From: Prevotellaceae bacterium UBA1786
GTDB taxonomy: Bacteria > Bacteroidota > Bacteroidia > Bacteroidales > Bacteroidaceae
Direction of reading: 5' to 3'
Assembly: GCA_002314525.1 (NCBI GenBank)
Contig: DCGE01000208.1
Coordinates: forward strand, 1-7,728
DNA length: 7,728 nucleotides
Below the pieces are notes generated by a model. That model saw only the letters and a list, made by a program, of their open reading frames with translations. It was not told the DNA's origin and did no database searches. Shown piece by piece: positions 1 through 7,728 of the stretch. The translations under genes and the position numbers were made by a program. The first letter of the stretch is position 1. Each line of letters starts with the position of its first letter.

Positions 1-3000
1 CTTGAGGCGGAAGGTGTGTTCACCCTTGCGGAAGGTATCGAAGAAGAGATCCGTATAGGAATCGTGGCGGGCAACATAACCAGCAACATTGCCTAACCAC
101 CTGTATCCCGAAGTCTGTTCGGTAGGTTCAAGACAAGCCGGATGACGAGCCGTCACCTTGACGAAATCCATATCACGATCGGCTGTCACCGTGATAACCA
201 TCTCAACTGTCTCACCCACTTCCTTCTTGCCTTCAATCTTGGTCTTAATCTTCAGACCTTCTGCAAAGAAGGCAGAATCATCAGTTACGATTGACCAATC
301 AGGAGGTGTGACACCATCCTTTGATGCATGAAGCAGCAAGTCTGCCACGTCAACGGTATTTGCAGGGTTATCCCACTTCTGAACCTGCTTCTGACGAAGC
401 AACCAAAGAATCATTTCTGACTTCCAGTCGGAGTTAGGAGTTAGGAGTGAGGAGTTAGGAGTGGAGTCAAAGGCACGGATGGCAGCGAGTTGAGTTGGTA
501 TGCGGTAGTCGCGCCAGGAGTAATGAGCCTTGCGAGTGTCGAAATAGCGTCCCATGCCTTTCTTGAAGACAGAATACTCCATGACCGACTCTACGAACTT
601 ATCGGCTGATTTCTTCCTGTCGTTCTGACGAAGAATGATACTTGCATTCGACTTCCCCCAGATGGAGAGGTCTGCTGACATCTTCTCAAGTTCCTTGATG
701 TATGTATTGCACATCTCCTTCACCTCTTTACTCAATGTGCGTTCAGGCATCAACGAGAGTATGTAGAGATAGTGGAGAGTGGTTTCTGAAGGATAGAACG
801 AAGGACGCTTCATCTTCTTCAGATCCTTGTAGCGGTCGAGTTCGTGTTTGTCGAGATAATCCATGCCCTTATTGAGTGAAGAGTGGAGAGTGAAGAGTGG
901 AGAGTGGCTGAGTCGTGCAAGGTTCTCGCATGTGAGTAGGGTGATGTAGTAGTTGCCTTCCATGCCTGTGAACCAACTCCATGAACCATCGGCATACTGC
1001 AACTCCTGAAGGCGCTTGACAGATTTCGAGATGTAATAGTCAAGACTGTCGGGAGTGGGCGACTTTGTCGCAGTTAGGAGTGAGGAGTTAGGAGTTAGGA
1101 GTGGGGTGTGGCTAAGTTCCTTGAGCTTAGTGTTGGCATAGAGTGATGCTGCATGACTCACGGTGTTGTCATCCTTGCAGACCTTCATCATCTCAAGAGC
1201 ATCGAAGACCATGTCGTAGAGGTTGGTGGTCTTAGGGCTGTTGGCTGTTGGCTGTTGGCTGTTGGCTGCCGGAAGAACTATGATTGAATGGCGTTCTCCG
1301 TCGGAGAAAGTAGGGGAGGAGGCAGTGATTTCACATGTGAGAAGCCTATCCCCAACCCTTCTCTGAAGGGAAGGGATATAGAATGTGACTGTGGTGGAGG
1401 GTTCTGGAGCGGTGGTGAATGGCTCATCCAATACTGTGATTGTTAGGTTGTTCTCTGGGTCAATGAGACGGAGAGTGGCCTTGCCGGAAGTCTGTCTGTC
1501 AGTTTGGTTGAAGATGTTGGCTGAAATCGTAGCCTTGTCACCTTCGCGGAGGAAACGAGGCATGTTAGGTCGTATCATAAACTCCTGACGAGCAACGGCC
1601 TTTGCAGTGATGTTGCTATGATTCATCTCCTTGTCGTGAACCATTCCGTAGAACTTCCATTCCGTGAGACTTTCAGGCAGAGTGAAACTGATATCTACGT
1701 TTCCGTCTTTATCGGTCACGAGGTTAGGGAAGAAGAATCCCTGTTCGGAGAAGTTCGTACGGATACGTGTTTTCTCCTGACTTCCATTCATCGGAGAACC
1801 TACCTGATAGCCCACTTCTATTTCTGGAGAGTTGACCATGTCAAGTCCTGCAATCCTTCCTTTGAGTTGCATACCAGTAACTTCGTCATATATATCTAAT
1901 CCACCATATTCTTCTTCAGCTGGAGCATTAACTGCAACCTCTCTCAATTCCATGTGGCTGGTTTCCACAACTTCATAAACATCTCTATTCATTCTCGTTC
2001 CTCTGATGCGTATTTGAGATTGAGGACCGTTGAAATAACAGCTCAACTCACTAAAAGAACGTATGAAGTCCCCTGAAACCGACTTGTATGGTTTGCTGTC
2101 GTATAGATAGAGATTGTTCCAGGAATTGGATTGGTTGAAATTGTAGCGACGGAAATTACGTGGGAAGTACAGACTTTGCTCGTAGAACGATACCCATGGT
2201 CGTGCAAATAACTCAAGCGATGAGTCATACATCGTTGCAACAAGTCCTGCGCTATTGACAGGCTTTCCGTCCAAAGTCTTGACACTTAGAGTCCATGTCT
2301 CCTTCTGTCCTGGAGTCAGTTTGTCGCGGAATGTCTTCCATTTGAGGTCGAGACGCTTTTCTGGCTGACAATACGTGAAATCTTGTTCCATAACGTAAGA
2401 TCTGCCGTTTTTGGCATAGAAGACAATCACCTCAAAGCCGTTGCCGTATTCTTTCTTGTAAGGAGTTTCCAACCGATACATTTTTCTGTCGGCACTGAAC
2501 ACTTCTTCCTTGATAAGTCGGTCGTCAGATATGGCAAGATAGTGAACTTGCACATCTTTTTCAGTCGGAGAGAAATAGATGACTGCAGGTTCTGTTTCTG
2601 AAATTTCTGTTTTCGGAGCATAGCAGACAACGTCCTCAAACTTTGTCAGTTCACCTTTTTCAATCGTTTTCACATCAGTTGAGAAGATGTTGAGGTCCAT
2701 GTCTTTCTCAATGAGATTGCCGTTCTTGTCGGTTGCCGATGCCATAAGATAGTATGTACCCATCGGAACTTCAGGCAGTATGATAGGCTTGTTCGGAACG
2801 AAACTGCCTTCTGCCACGAGTACGGAATCTAAGTCAAGAAGACGATAGTGAGGGTTTTTGACCATCCCTTCACCGACCTCATTGCCATCTGCATTTGTGG
2901 CAAGAATGGTGATATCTGTATGCTCTTGATTTGCCATGTTAATGTATCGTGCATTAGGTTTGAAACTCAAATCAAATCCTTGCTTTGATACATGGAAAGT

Positions 3001-5094
3001 GTAGTTTCCATCGTGGCTTTCACCCGAAGGATCAGTTACGCAATAGCTGGTTCTGTATCTTACTGACCAAAGTTTTTCGTTTTTGTCCTCAAGTCCCGGA
3101 TTGATGAAGATAGGGAGTGAGACAAAGCCTTGAGCATCAGTGAATAGTGTGTCGTAGAGAGTCTCTGCCAATATGTTAGCCCTGAAGAAATTCTTTCCAG
3201 TCCTTACTTCGGTCTTGAAGGTGACTTTTGCATTCTGTACCGGAATTCCGGAATAAGTCATCACACGAACCCACACTTTGGCAGTATCGCCGAAAGTGAG
3301 GTCTTTGTTGTCAGAAACCAAACTGTCTTTGATAAGTTCTTTCTGCTCTACGAGATAGAAGGAAGGTCGTTTGTATTCCTCAACCTGAATGGAGATTGAA
3401 TTGTCGAATACAGAACACTCCAACTGGCCTGGCTTGATGTCTTTCGGAATGTCGAACGAACATGATGCTGTTCCCAAGGAGTTAGGCATCACCTTCTTCT
3501 TTACTTCAAATCCTTCGAAGTTCGACAGGGTGACTTCTACTGAGTCCTTCGAATAGACTTCCGTCACATCTTCTTTCTGCGAATAGACCACAACAGCTAA
3601 GTTCATTGTCTGCCCAGGTCGGTATATTTTCCTGTCAGGATAGATGAAGGCATGGATGTCGTTCGAAGGTTCGGTTTTTGGCTCATCCTGTCTGAAGAAA
3701 GAAACTTCGTTGGTGATGTTCCTGTCGTTTGTCTTAGCTGTGATTCTCCAGTTGCGGGCCTTGTCGTGATTGAGATCGAGTAGGGCAACTCCATCCTTGT
3801 CGGTAGTGAATGTGCGTTTCTGCTTTTCCGAACGGAATTCAGCCGTTACGGTAGCTCCATCGACAGGCAAACCTGTAGTGGTATTGAGCACGTATGCCAC
3901 ATTGCCTTTCCCTGGAATCTCAGTTACGAAGAGAGCAAGGTTGGTGAGGTTCAGTCTTCTTGTTTTTGGTTCACCGAGATCTTTCAATAAAAACACATAT
4001 TGTTCGGCAGGAAGTATCAGGGTGTCAGTTATTTCACCACGGGTCGGGAACTGCTTTGCCTTTCTTGCAACATTCAATGAGTCCTTGCCAAACTCATACT
4101 GCTTGCTCAGTATCAGTTTTCCGTCGGTTTTCAGCTTGTTTTTCTTGTCGGTTCCGTTGTAGAGACGTACTTCAAGTGTGGCCCTCTCAAGATTCTCAAA
4201 CTTAAGTTTTATCGGCGACTTGACATCAGCCTTCACATCTGTGATTGAATTGATTTGGCAGGTTGGGAGCAAAAGTCCTTCCTCCAGATTCTTGAAGAAT
4301 CCTTTCTTGTCGGGAAACTCCTTGATGGCCCATCTGGCAAACTCAATCTGTCTGTCGATGTCTTTTGAGTCAATACAAGAATAGGCTTTCTGTGCTACGT
4401 CAAAGTTGGCTTCAAGACCCTTCGATACTGTCAACAAGGTGTTGATACTGTCGGTATATTGCTCTTTCTGCGGCCGCCTCGGCAGACGATACCTCTCTAA
4501 AGTCAGGAGCGTGTAGGCTTCCTTGTTGCCCTTGTCCTTGTAGAACGATGCAACATCACGCAGGAGACTGTCTCTCTGCTCAGCCGAAAGACCTCCTTTG
4601 CTTGTTACGAAATGTGTCAGCAGACTCAGCATGTCGTCAGCAAACAATCGACTGTCTTCACCCTCGGTGATGAGAGGGAGGAAGTCGTCGGTCTTTGCCT
4701 TATAGAGCGCTTCCTTGTTTTCGAGAATCTTGCTTACATAGACCTTTCGGAGTGAGTCGTCCCTATTGGATATGCTTGTCGCGAGGAGTGTGTTGACAAT
4801 GGCATCGTTGGCGCCTGACTGTTTGTACTGAGGAGGAGTGACGGTCTTCATACTGTCGGGCGAGAGTTCCCTGAGTGTGTTTACCATCATCACCCATGCC
4901 TTCATTTCCTGAGGGAAGTTGCCCTCCTTCTGGGCTTTGAGCATGATGCTGCGTGAAGTGTCAATGACCTTCCGAGGCATGTCATCCTTGATGTGTTTCT
5001 CTACTTCTTTCCACATCGTATCGTATTTCTTCTGTGCCGAGCATGGCAGAAGGGCGAAGAGGAACAATATAATTTATAAGGTATATCTTTTCAT
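1..5094 (-). CDS. Alpha-2-macroglobulin family protein (MG2, A2M and bMG10-like domains), C-terminus cut by window edge, in-frame TAA at codon 7
   Basis: This is a large envelope protein of the bacterial alpha-2-macroglobulin family, whose members are thought to trap attacking proteases in the periplasm. Numbering is from the ATG at 5094. Residues 1-21 form a signal peptide (MKRYTL, then IILFLFALLPCSAQ) interrupted by TAA at codon 7; the other 1,691 codons are open. No lipobox is convincing (LLPC). Macroglobulin-like beta domains start near residue 285. MG2 carries IYRPGQ at 490-495. TonB-plug-like motifs lie at 1028-1084. The A2M domain has FFFPNLVTDKDG and LPESLTEW at about 1120-1146, then FSDGE near 1265. 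A helical thioester-like domain (YADGSWSWF near 1365) has no CxEQ. A bMG10-like end (SGYRW, LFFDTFRKGEH) reaches residue 1698 at the edge. Four heptanucleotide tracts are read in frame at 1276-1555. It lies 8 bp after a lipoprotein gene, probably in one operon. The family call is firm; whether the gene is functional is open. Confidence 0.93.
430..464. repeat. Heptanucleotide tandem tract A, GGAGTTA/GGAGTGA family, about 5 units
   Basis: Five consecutive 7-base units read GGAGTTA, GGAGTTA, GGAGTGA, GGAGTTA and GGAGTGG on the + strand. On the coding strand they give STPNSSLLTPNS, macroglobulin residues about 1544-1555. The tract lies between IPTQLAAIRAF and DWKSEMILWLLRQKQVQ, which look like two conserved helices of the thioester-like domain, so it is probably a surface loop. 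Tract C carries the same unit family. Confidence 0.9.
874..908. repeat. Heptanucleotide tandem tract B, GAGTGAA/GAGTGGA family, about 5 units
   Basis: Units alternate GAGTGAA, GAGTGGA, GAGTGAA, GAGTGGA and end with GAGTGGC on the + strand. The coding strand reads SHSPLFTLHSSL, macroglobulin residues about 1396-1407. The tract lies between the helix TCENLARL and NKGMDYLDKHEL. The unit differs from the tract A/C unit by only one or two bases after rotation, so the families may be related. Confidence 0.9.
1070..1104. repeat. Heptanucleotide tandem tract C, GGAGTTA/GGAGTGA family, 4 units plus one degenerate
   Basis: The units are GCAGTTA (degenerate), GGAGTGA, GGAGTTA, GGAGTTA and GGAGTGG, so tract C is nearly the same mix as tract A, about 600 bases away. 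The coding strand gives TPLLTPNSSLLT, macroglobulin residues about 1330-1341. It lies between the helix ASLYANTKLKELS and DSLDYYISKSVKRLQELQ. In related proteins, as I recall them, a longer non-repetitive linker occupies this place. Confidence 0.9.
1236..1270. repeat. Heptanucleotide tandem tract D, GGCTGTT, 4 perfect units plus partial
   Basis: Four identical GGCTGTT units (1236-1263) are followed by a partial GGCTGCC. The coding strand reads AANSQQPTANSP, macroglobulin residues about 1276-1287. The tract follows the beta-strand motif SIIVLP and precedes the first helices of the thioester-like domain (NLYDMVFDAL). It is the least diverged of the four tracts, which suggests the most recent expansion or the greatest potential for slippage. 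Confidence 0.92.
1345..1375. repeat. Possible interspersed GC-rich element with a 6-bp hairpin, read in frame
   Basis: CCCTTC and GAAGGG (1356-1361 and 1365-1370) pair around a 3-base loop inside a C-run/G-run stretch ending AAGGG. It encodes SLQRRVGDR in the macroglobulin, where family members usually have an unrelated strand-loop. From memory, similar sequences recur between genes in Bacteroidetes genomes, which suggests an inserted repeat. This is unverified and could be ordinary coding sequence. Confidence 0.35.
5074..5076 (-). other. In-frame TAA stop inside the signal peptide of the macroglobulin gene
   Basis: The codons run ATG AAA AGA TAT ACC TTA TAA ATT ATA TTG TTC. The residues before the stop (MKRYTL) supply the positive n-region and those after it (IILFLFALLPCSAQ) the hydrophobic core and an A-Q cleavage region, all in one frame. 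That points to a single substitution (for example TTA or CAA to TAA) rather than an indel. Later in-frame starts are poor: TTG at 5067 would give a neutral, very short leader, and ATG at 5016 would remove the leader altogether. A sequencing or assembly error cannot be excluded. Confidence 0.9.
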
Positions 5095-5102
5095 GTTGAG
5101 TC

Positions 5103-5993
5103 TTATTTGTTTATCTCGTCAGATAGAAGTTCTTTTGCTTCATCGGTAAGGTAGGGGAGCAGGTCGCAGTAGGGGATAGTGAAACTTGGCATTCCGGCTG
5201 CATAGCATGCTATCTCATACTGAGCGTATGTGAATACAAGACCGTCCTTGCCCGGACATGGAACATAGCATTCAGAGAGCGGAATCTCTTCGCCGTTGAG
5301 CAGAAGACAATCATTGAGATCTTCGTCGGCTACTTCCTCACCTTGTGCACTGAAGTAGGTCCTCAGTCCTCTTCGCAGCAGACCCTGAAGCTGGTGGGTG
5401 TGGGTTTTGTCGATGAATGACACAATCCTCTTGCCAGTCTTCATGTCGAAAGTCACGGCTCCGGCACCTGAAACACCCCCGTGAGCACCTCCTTGATAGA
5501 TGTAGGAGTTGTTCTGGAAGATGGCGTATCTTGAAGTGACGGTATCGAGTTTCAGAGACAGCGAGTAATCCCATCCTGGAAAGTCGCTCGTGATTCTCTG
5601 CTTTTCCTCGTCGCTCATGGTTTCATCTGCCATGATGTATCTGTTGCGCTCTTCGATGTCATTTCGGCTTTGTGAAGAAAGTGCGTTGAACAGTGACTTG
5701 CCGTAATAGTCAATGATGGAGGAGAGATCGGTCCGATCGCCCTCATACCATTTCACAGCATCGTTGCCTTCATAGTCGGTGAAGCAGAGTTGCTTCTCAA
5801 TAATATATAATAAGGTGTCGCGGATGACTTGTGTGACTTGGTTGTCGGCCTTAGGCAGTTCGCCTTCAAGTGAGAGATTGGCGTACTTGCATGAGTCGGA
5901 GAAACTGAATGACTCAAGTTCTATGTTCTGGCTGCCGGTACATGCCGTCAGTAAGGCGGATATGATACCGATTGTGATTGTTTTGATTTGCAT
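5103..5993 (-). CDS. DUF3298/RsiV-like lipoprotein
   Basis: This is a predicted 296-residue lipoprotein of unknown function. The chosen ATG at 5993 starts directly with MQIKTITIGIISALLTAC, a classic lipoprotein leader with lipobox LTAC and Cys18 as the lipidated residue. A TTG nine codons upstream would spoil the leader. The body resembles the DUF4163/DUF3298 arrangement: a DUF4163-like part in the first half, then QGGAHG near residues 167-172 followed by FDMKTGKRIV, and near the end a segment (254-267) with YEIACYAAG and a closing IPYCDLLPYL (273-282). These are the motifs typical of DUF3298, the fold also found in the lysozyme-binding anti-sigma factor RsiV. No transmembrane anti-sigma region is present, so a sigma-regulating role is not supported. 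The residues after Cys18 (TGSQN) show no clear surface-export signal. The gene is the promoter-proximal member of a unit with the macroglobulin 8 bp downstream. Confidence 0.88.
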   Translation of the reverse strand: MQIKTITIGIISALLTACTGSQNIELESFSFSDSCKYANLSLEGELPKADNQVTQVIRDTLLYIIEKQLCFTDYEGNDAVKWYEGDRTDLSSIIDYYGKSLFNALSSQSRNDIEERNRYIMADETMSDEEKQRITSDFPGWDYSLSLKLDTVTSRYAIFQNNSYIYQGGAHGGVSGAGAVTFDMKTGKRIVSFIDKTHTHQLQGLLRRGLRTYFSAQGEEVADEDLNDCLLLNGEEIPLSECYVPCPGKDGLVFTYAQYEIACYAAGMPSFTIPYCDLLPYLTDEAKELLSDEINK

Positions 5994-6017
5994 ATTAGGT
6001 TTATTTTTTGCCGTTTG

Positions 6018-6025
6018 CAAAGGTA
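6018..6025 (-). promoter_or_regulatory. Bacteroidetes-type -7 box (TACCTTTG) for the lipoprotein-macroglobulin unit
   Basis: Read on the minus strand, TACCTTTG matches the Bacteroidetes sigma-ABfr -7 consensus TAnnTTTG and lies 24 bases before the ATG at 5993, leaving a short leader. No convincing TTTG -33 element is present at the usual spacing. Confidence 0.6.
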
Positions 6026-6063
6026 ATGTTTTTTTTCACAATCTATCGCTTGTTTCCTAATTA

Positions 6064-6102
6064 TTTTTGAAGAAAGAAGGTAATTTGCTCTTATTTCAAA
6101 AA
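6064..6102. repeat. 8-bp inverted repeat around the trmB -33 box
   Basis: TTTTTGAA (6064-6071) and TTCAAAAA (6095-6102) are perfect inverted copies separated by 23 bases, with the trmB -33 TTTG between them. This could be a regulator site. In such AT-rich DNA it could equally be chance. Confidence 0.25.
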
Positions 6103-6117
6103 ATATGATTAACTTTG
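6084..6117 (+). promoter_or_regulatory. Bacteroidetes-type promoter for trmB-mrp
   Basis: TTTG at 6084-6087 (-33) and TAACTTTG at 6110-6117 (-7, matching TAnnTTTG) are separated by 22 bases, close to the spacing known for Bacteroides housekeeping promoters. The -7 box ends 27 bases before the trmB ATG. Confidence 0.68.
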
Positions 6118-6144
6118 TAGTCGTATTGATATAGATGACTGTAT

Positions 6145-6906
6145 ATGGGTAAAGGAAAACTGCAGAAATTTGCAGAGATGGCTGACAATCCGCTTGTGGT
6201 GGAGTGTCCTTATGGTGTGCTGATGAATGAGGGTTTTGCTCTTTCGGGTTCCTGGAACAGGGATTTCTTCCATAATGACGGAGAAATCGTTCTTGAACTC
6301 GGATGCGGAAGGGGAGAATACACCGTGGGACTTGCCCGCAGGTTTCCTGATCGTAACTTCATAGGCGTGGATATAAAAGGTGCCAGAATGTGGCACGGTG
6401 CACGTGAGGCAAAGGCTGAGGGAATGAACAACGTTGGTTTTCTGCGTACAAACATCGAATGTATCGACCGCCTTTTTGCCGAGAACGAAGTTGGTGAGAT
6501 ATGGCTGACATTCAGTGATCCGCAGATGAAGAAACCGACCAAGCGGCTTACTTCCACCTTCTTCATGGAGCGGTATCGTCGATTCATGAAGGACGGGGGA
6601 CTGGTCCGACTGAAGACCGACAGCAATTTCCTATATAAATATACAAAGGTGATGGCTGAACATAATCATCTGGAAATCGTAGAACAGACGGATGACCTCT
6701 ATTCGTCTGAGGTGAGCGACCCTGCATTGAAGGAAATCCGTACCTACTACGAACAGATGTGGCTCGACAAAGGCAAGTCAATCAAGTATATTGCTTTCCG
6801 ACTTCCTAAAGAGGGAGTGTTGGAAGAGTCGGGTGAGGAGATTGAGATGGACGACTATCGCTCGTACGATCATGAAATGGTGAAAGAAATAAAGAAAAGC
6901 AAATGA
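6145..6906 (+). CDS. trmB: tRNA (guanine-N7-)-methyltransferase TrmB
   Basis: TrmB transfers a methyl group from S-adenosylmethionine to N7 of guanosine 46 in the variable loop of many tRNAs (EC 2.1.1.33), in the cytoplasm. The 253-residue product has the class I methyltransferase SAM motif [10 protein letters not shown] (51-60), the acidic ribose contact in GVDIKG (74-79), and the family catalytic region [11 protein letters not shown] (120-130), a Bacteroidetes form of the usual FPDPWPKKRH. It also has LKTDSNFLY (156-164) and a closing [11 protein letters not shown] (200-210) resembling the TxYExxFxxxG signature. An acidic tail (223-253) extends beyond the core and looks typical of the phylum. 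The ATG at 6145 is chosen because it sits 27 bases after a good -7 box; an earlier ATG at 6135 is out of frame and stops after five codons. No Shine-Dalgarno sequence is present, as is usual here. The stop overlaps the next start. Confidence 0.95.
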   Translation: MGKGKLQKFAEMADNPLVVECPYGVLMNEGFALSGSWNRDFFHNDGEIVLELGCGRGEYTVGLARRFPDRNFIGVDIKGARMWHGAREAKAEGMNNVGFLRTNIECIDRLFAENEVGEIWLTFSDPQMKKPTKRLTSTFFMERYRRFMKDGGLVRLKTDSNFLYKYTKVMAEHNHLEIVEQTDDLYSSEVSDPALKEIRTYYEQMWLDKGKSIKYIAFRLPKEGVLEESGEEIEMDDYRSYDHEMVKEIKKSK

Positions 6907-7728
6907 CACTATATCCAAAACTCATACAGGATGCTCTGATGACTGTCAAGTATCCTGGAAACGGAAAGAACCTCATCGAGAATTCCATGCTTTACGATGA
7001 TATGCGTATTGACGGCATGAAGGTGAGTTTCTCTTTGGTCTTTCCGAAGAATCCCGATCCGTTCAGCAAGTCGGTCTGTAAGGCTGCTGAAGCTGCAATT
7101 CACAGAGAAGTGGGGGCTGACGTTGAGGTTACAGTCAACGTGAAGACTCCCGAACTTCCTGATACTCCCGAACCTCAATCGTATCTGCGGGCAAAACATA
7201 TCATCGCTGTCTCGTCAGGAAAGGGTGGGGTAGGTAAATCGACTGTTGCGGTTAACCTTGCCGTCGGTTTGGCAAAGATGGGCTTGCGTGTTGGTTTGCT
7301 CGATACAGATATTTTCGGCCCTTCGGTACCTAAGATGTTTCAGGTGGAGGACGAACGACCTATCGCCATCAATTTCGACGGGAAGGACCTGATACAACCG
7401 ATTGAAAAATATGGTGTGAAACTCCTCTCGATTGGTTTCTTCGTCGATCCTGACCAACCGACTCTGTGGCGTGGTGCAATGGCAACAAATGCCTTGAAAC
7501 AACTGCTGACTGAAGCCAATTGGGGTGATCTGGATTATTTCATTCTTGACACACCTCCGGGAACGAGTGATGTGCACCTCACACTCATCCATGAACTCAC
7601 GATATCGGGTGCCATCATCGTCAGCACCCCTCAGCAGGTTGCTCTTGCTGATGCAAGAAAGGGTATCAATATGTATCTGAACGACAAGGTGAACGTGCCT
7701 ATTCTCGGTCTTGTGGAGAATATGGCTT
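6903..7728 (+). CDS. Mrp/ApbC-family iron-sulfur carrier ATPase, 3' end beyond window
   Basis: This cytoplasmic P-loop ATPase of the Mrp/ApbC/NBP35 family binds and transfers Fe-S clusters to target proteins. The 275 visible residues begin with a MIP18/DUF59-type domain (about 1-80), then a short Pro-rich linker (83-92). The deviant Walker A motif [10 protein letters not shown] follows at 105-114 with its signature lysine, then the switch-like [10 protein letters not shown] (132-141) and the Walker B-side DTPPGTSD (216-223). The reading stops at VENMA, just before the region where the family's CxxC cluster motif, if present, would lie. The ATG overlaps the trmB stop as ATGA, a 4-base overlap that implies translational coupling and a shared transcript. 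The [12 protein letters not shown] opening is close to what I recall of Bacteroides homologues. Substrates cannot be told from sequence. Confidence 0.93.
   Translation, partial: MTLYPKLIQDALMTVKYPGNGKNLIENSMLYDDMRIDGMKVSFSLVFPKNPDPFSKSVCKAAEAAIHREVGADVEVTVNVKTPELPDTPEPQSYLRAKHIIAVSSGKGGVGKSTVAVNLAVGLAKMGLRVGLLDTDIFGPSVPKMFQVEDERPIAINFDGKDLIQPIEKYGVKLLSIGFFVDPDQPTLWRGAMATNALKQLLTEANWGDLDYFILDTPPGTSDVHLTLIHELTISGAIIVSTPQQVALADARKGINMYLNDKVNVPILGLVENMA

Noticed and set aside
121..170. ACLEPTEQ in the C-terminal part, resembling a displaced CxEQ thioester
   Set aside because: It lies in the bMG10-like domain, not in the helical thioester domain, and the spacing (CLEPTEQ) does not fit CxEQ.
430..1270. 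CRISPR-like repeats
   Set aside because: The units are 7 bases with no spacers and are part of an open reading frame; they are simple tandem repeats.
1294..1308. Perfect 15-base palindrome TTCTCCGTCGGAGAA
   Set aside because: It encodes FSDGE, a conserved motif of the A2M-family beta-domain, so the symmetry probably follows from codon choice and not from a regulatory site.
3770..4162. Plus-strand open frame of 130 codons, and similar ones at 3960-4205, 1618-1899 and 6210-6626 (minus)
   Set aside because: They are antisense or out-of-frame shadows of the macroglobulin and trmB genes, with no recognisable domains or start signals.
5074..5076. Reassigned TAA codon
   Set aside because: The neighbouring lipoprotein gene ends with TAA at the expected length and trmB ends with TGA, so the standard bacterial code holds.
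5994..6020. Upstream TTG start for the lipoprotein (nine extra residues)
   Set aside because: The extension puts a charged stretch before a complete lipoprotein leader that begins at the ATG, and it begins just 3 bases inside the edge of the -7 box.
6135..6152. Tiny ATG frame just before trmB as a possible leader peptide
   Set aside because: It is only five codons long, overlaps the trmB start, and shows no attenuator structure.

Overview
The window looks like a chromosomal segment of a Bacteroidales bacterium, most like Prevotella/Bacteroides. The signs are a TAnnTTTG-type -7 promoter box on each side of the one intergenic gap, no Shine-Dalgarno sequence before any start, an alpha-2-macroglobulin with a TonB-plug-like segment, and a trmB-mrp pair. 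Stop codons are used normally (TAA and TGA both end real genes). I see no rRNA, tRNA, CRISPR array or insertion sequence.

Layout: a leftward two-gene unit fills positions 5993 to 1. Its first gene (5993-5103) encodes a DUF3298/RsiV-like lipoprotein. Eight bases later begins a very large alpha-2-macroglobulin family gene (5094-1) that runs off the left edge, short by perhaps 60-90 C-terminal residues. A 151-bp divergent promoter region (5994-6144) follows. A rightward pair comes next: trmB (6145-6906), the tRNA m7G46 methyltransferase, overlapped by 4 bases by an Mrp/ApbC-type Fe-S carrier ATPase (6903 onward), which runs off the right edge. There is no gene-free stretch longer than 300 bases.

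The unusual content is in the macroglobulin gene. (1) The apparent ATG and the first six codons of a good signal peptide are followed by an in-frame TAA at codon 7. The same frame then stays open for 1,691 codons to the window edge. (2) Four tracts of tandem heptanucleotides from three sequence families (GGAGTTA/GGAGTGA twice, GAGTGGA/GAGTGAA once, GGCTGTT once) lie inside its last third. All are read in frame and all fall in predicted loops of the thioester-like helical domain. A gain or loss of one or two units would shift the frame. (3) The protein shows no CxEQ thioester in the visible part but keeps the surrounding folds. It also has a segment resembling pieces of a TonB-receptor plug.

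The right-hand pair is ordinary housekeeping (tRNA modification and Fe-S cluster delivery). The left-hand pair is a cell-envelope unit, probably a protease-trap-like protein with a lipoprotein partner of unknown role.
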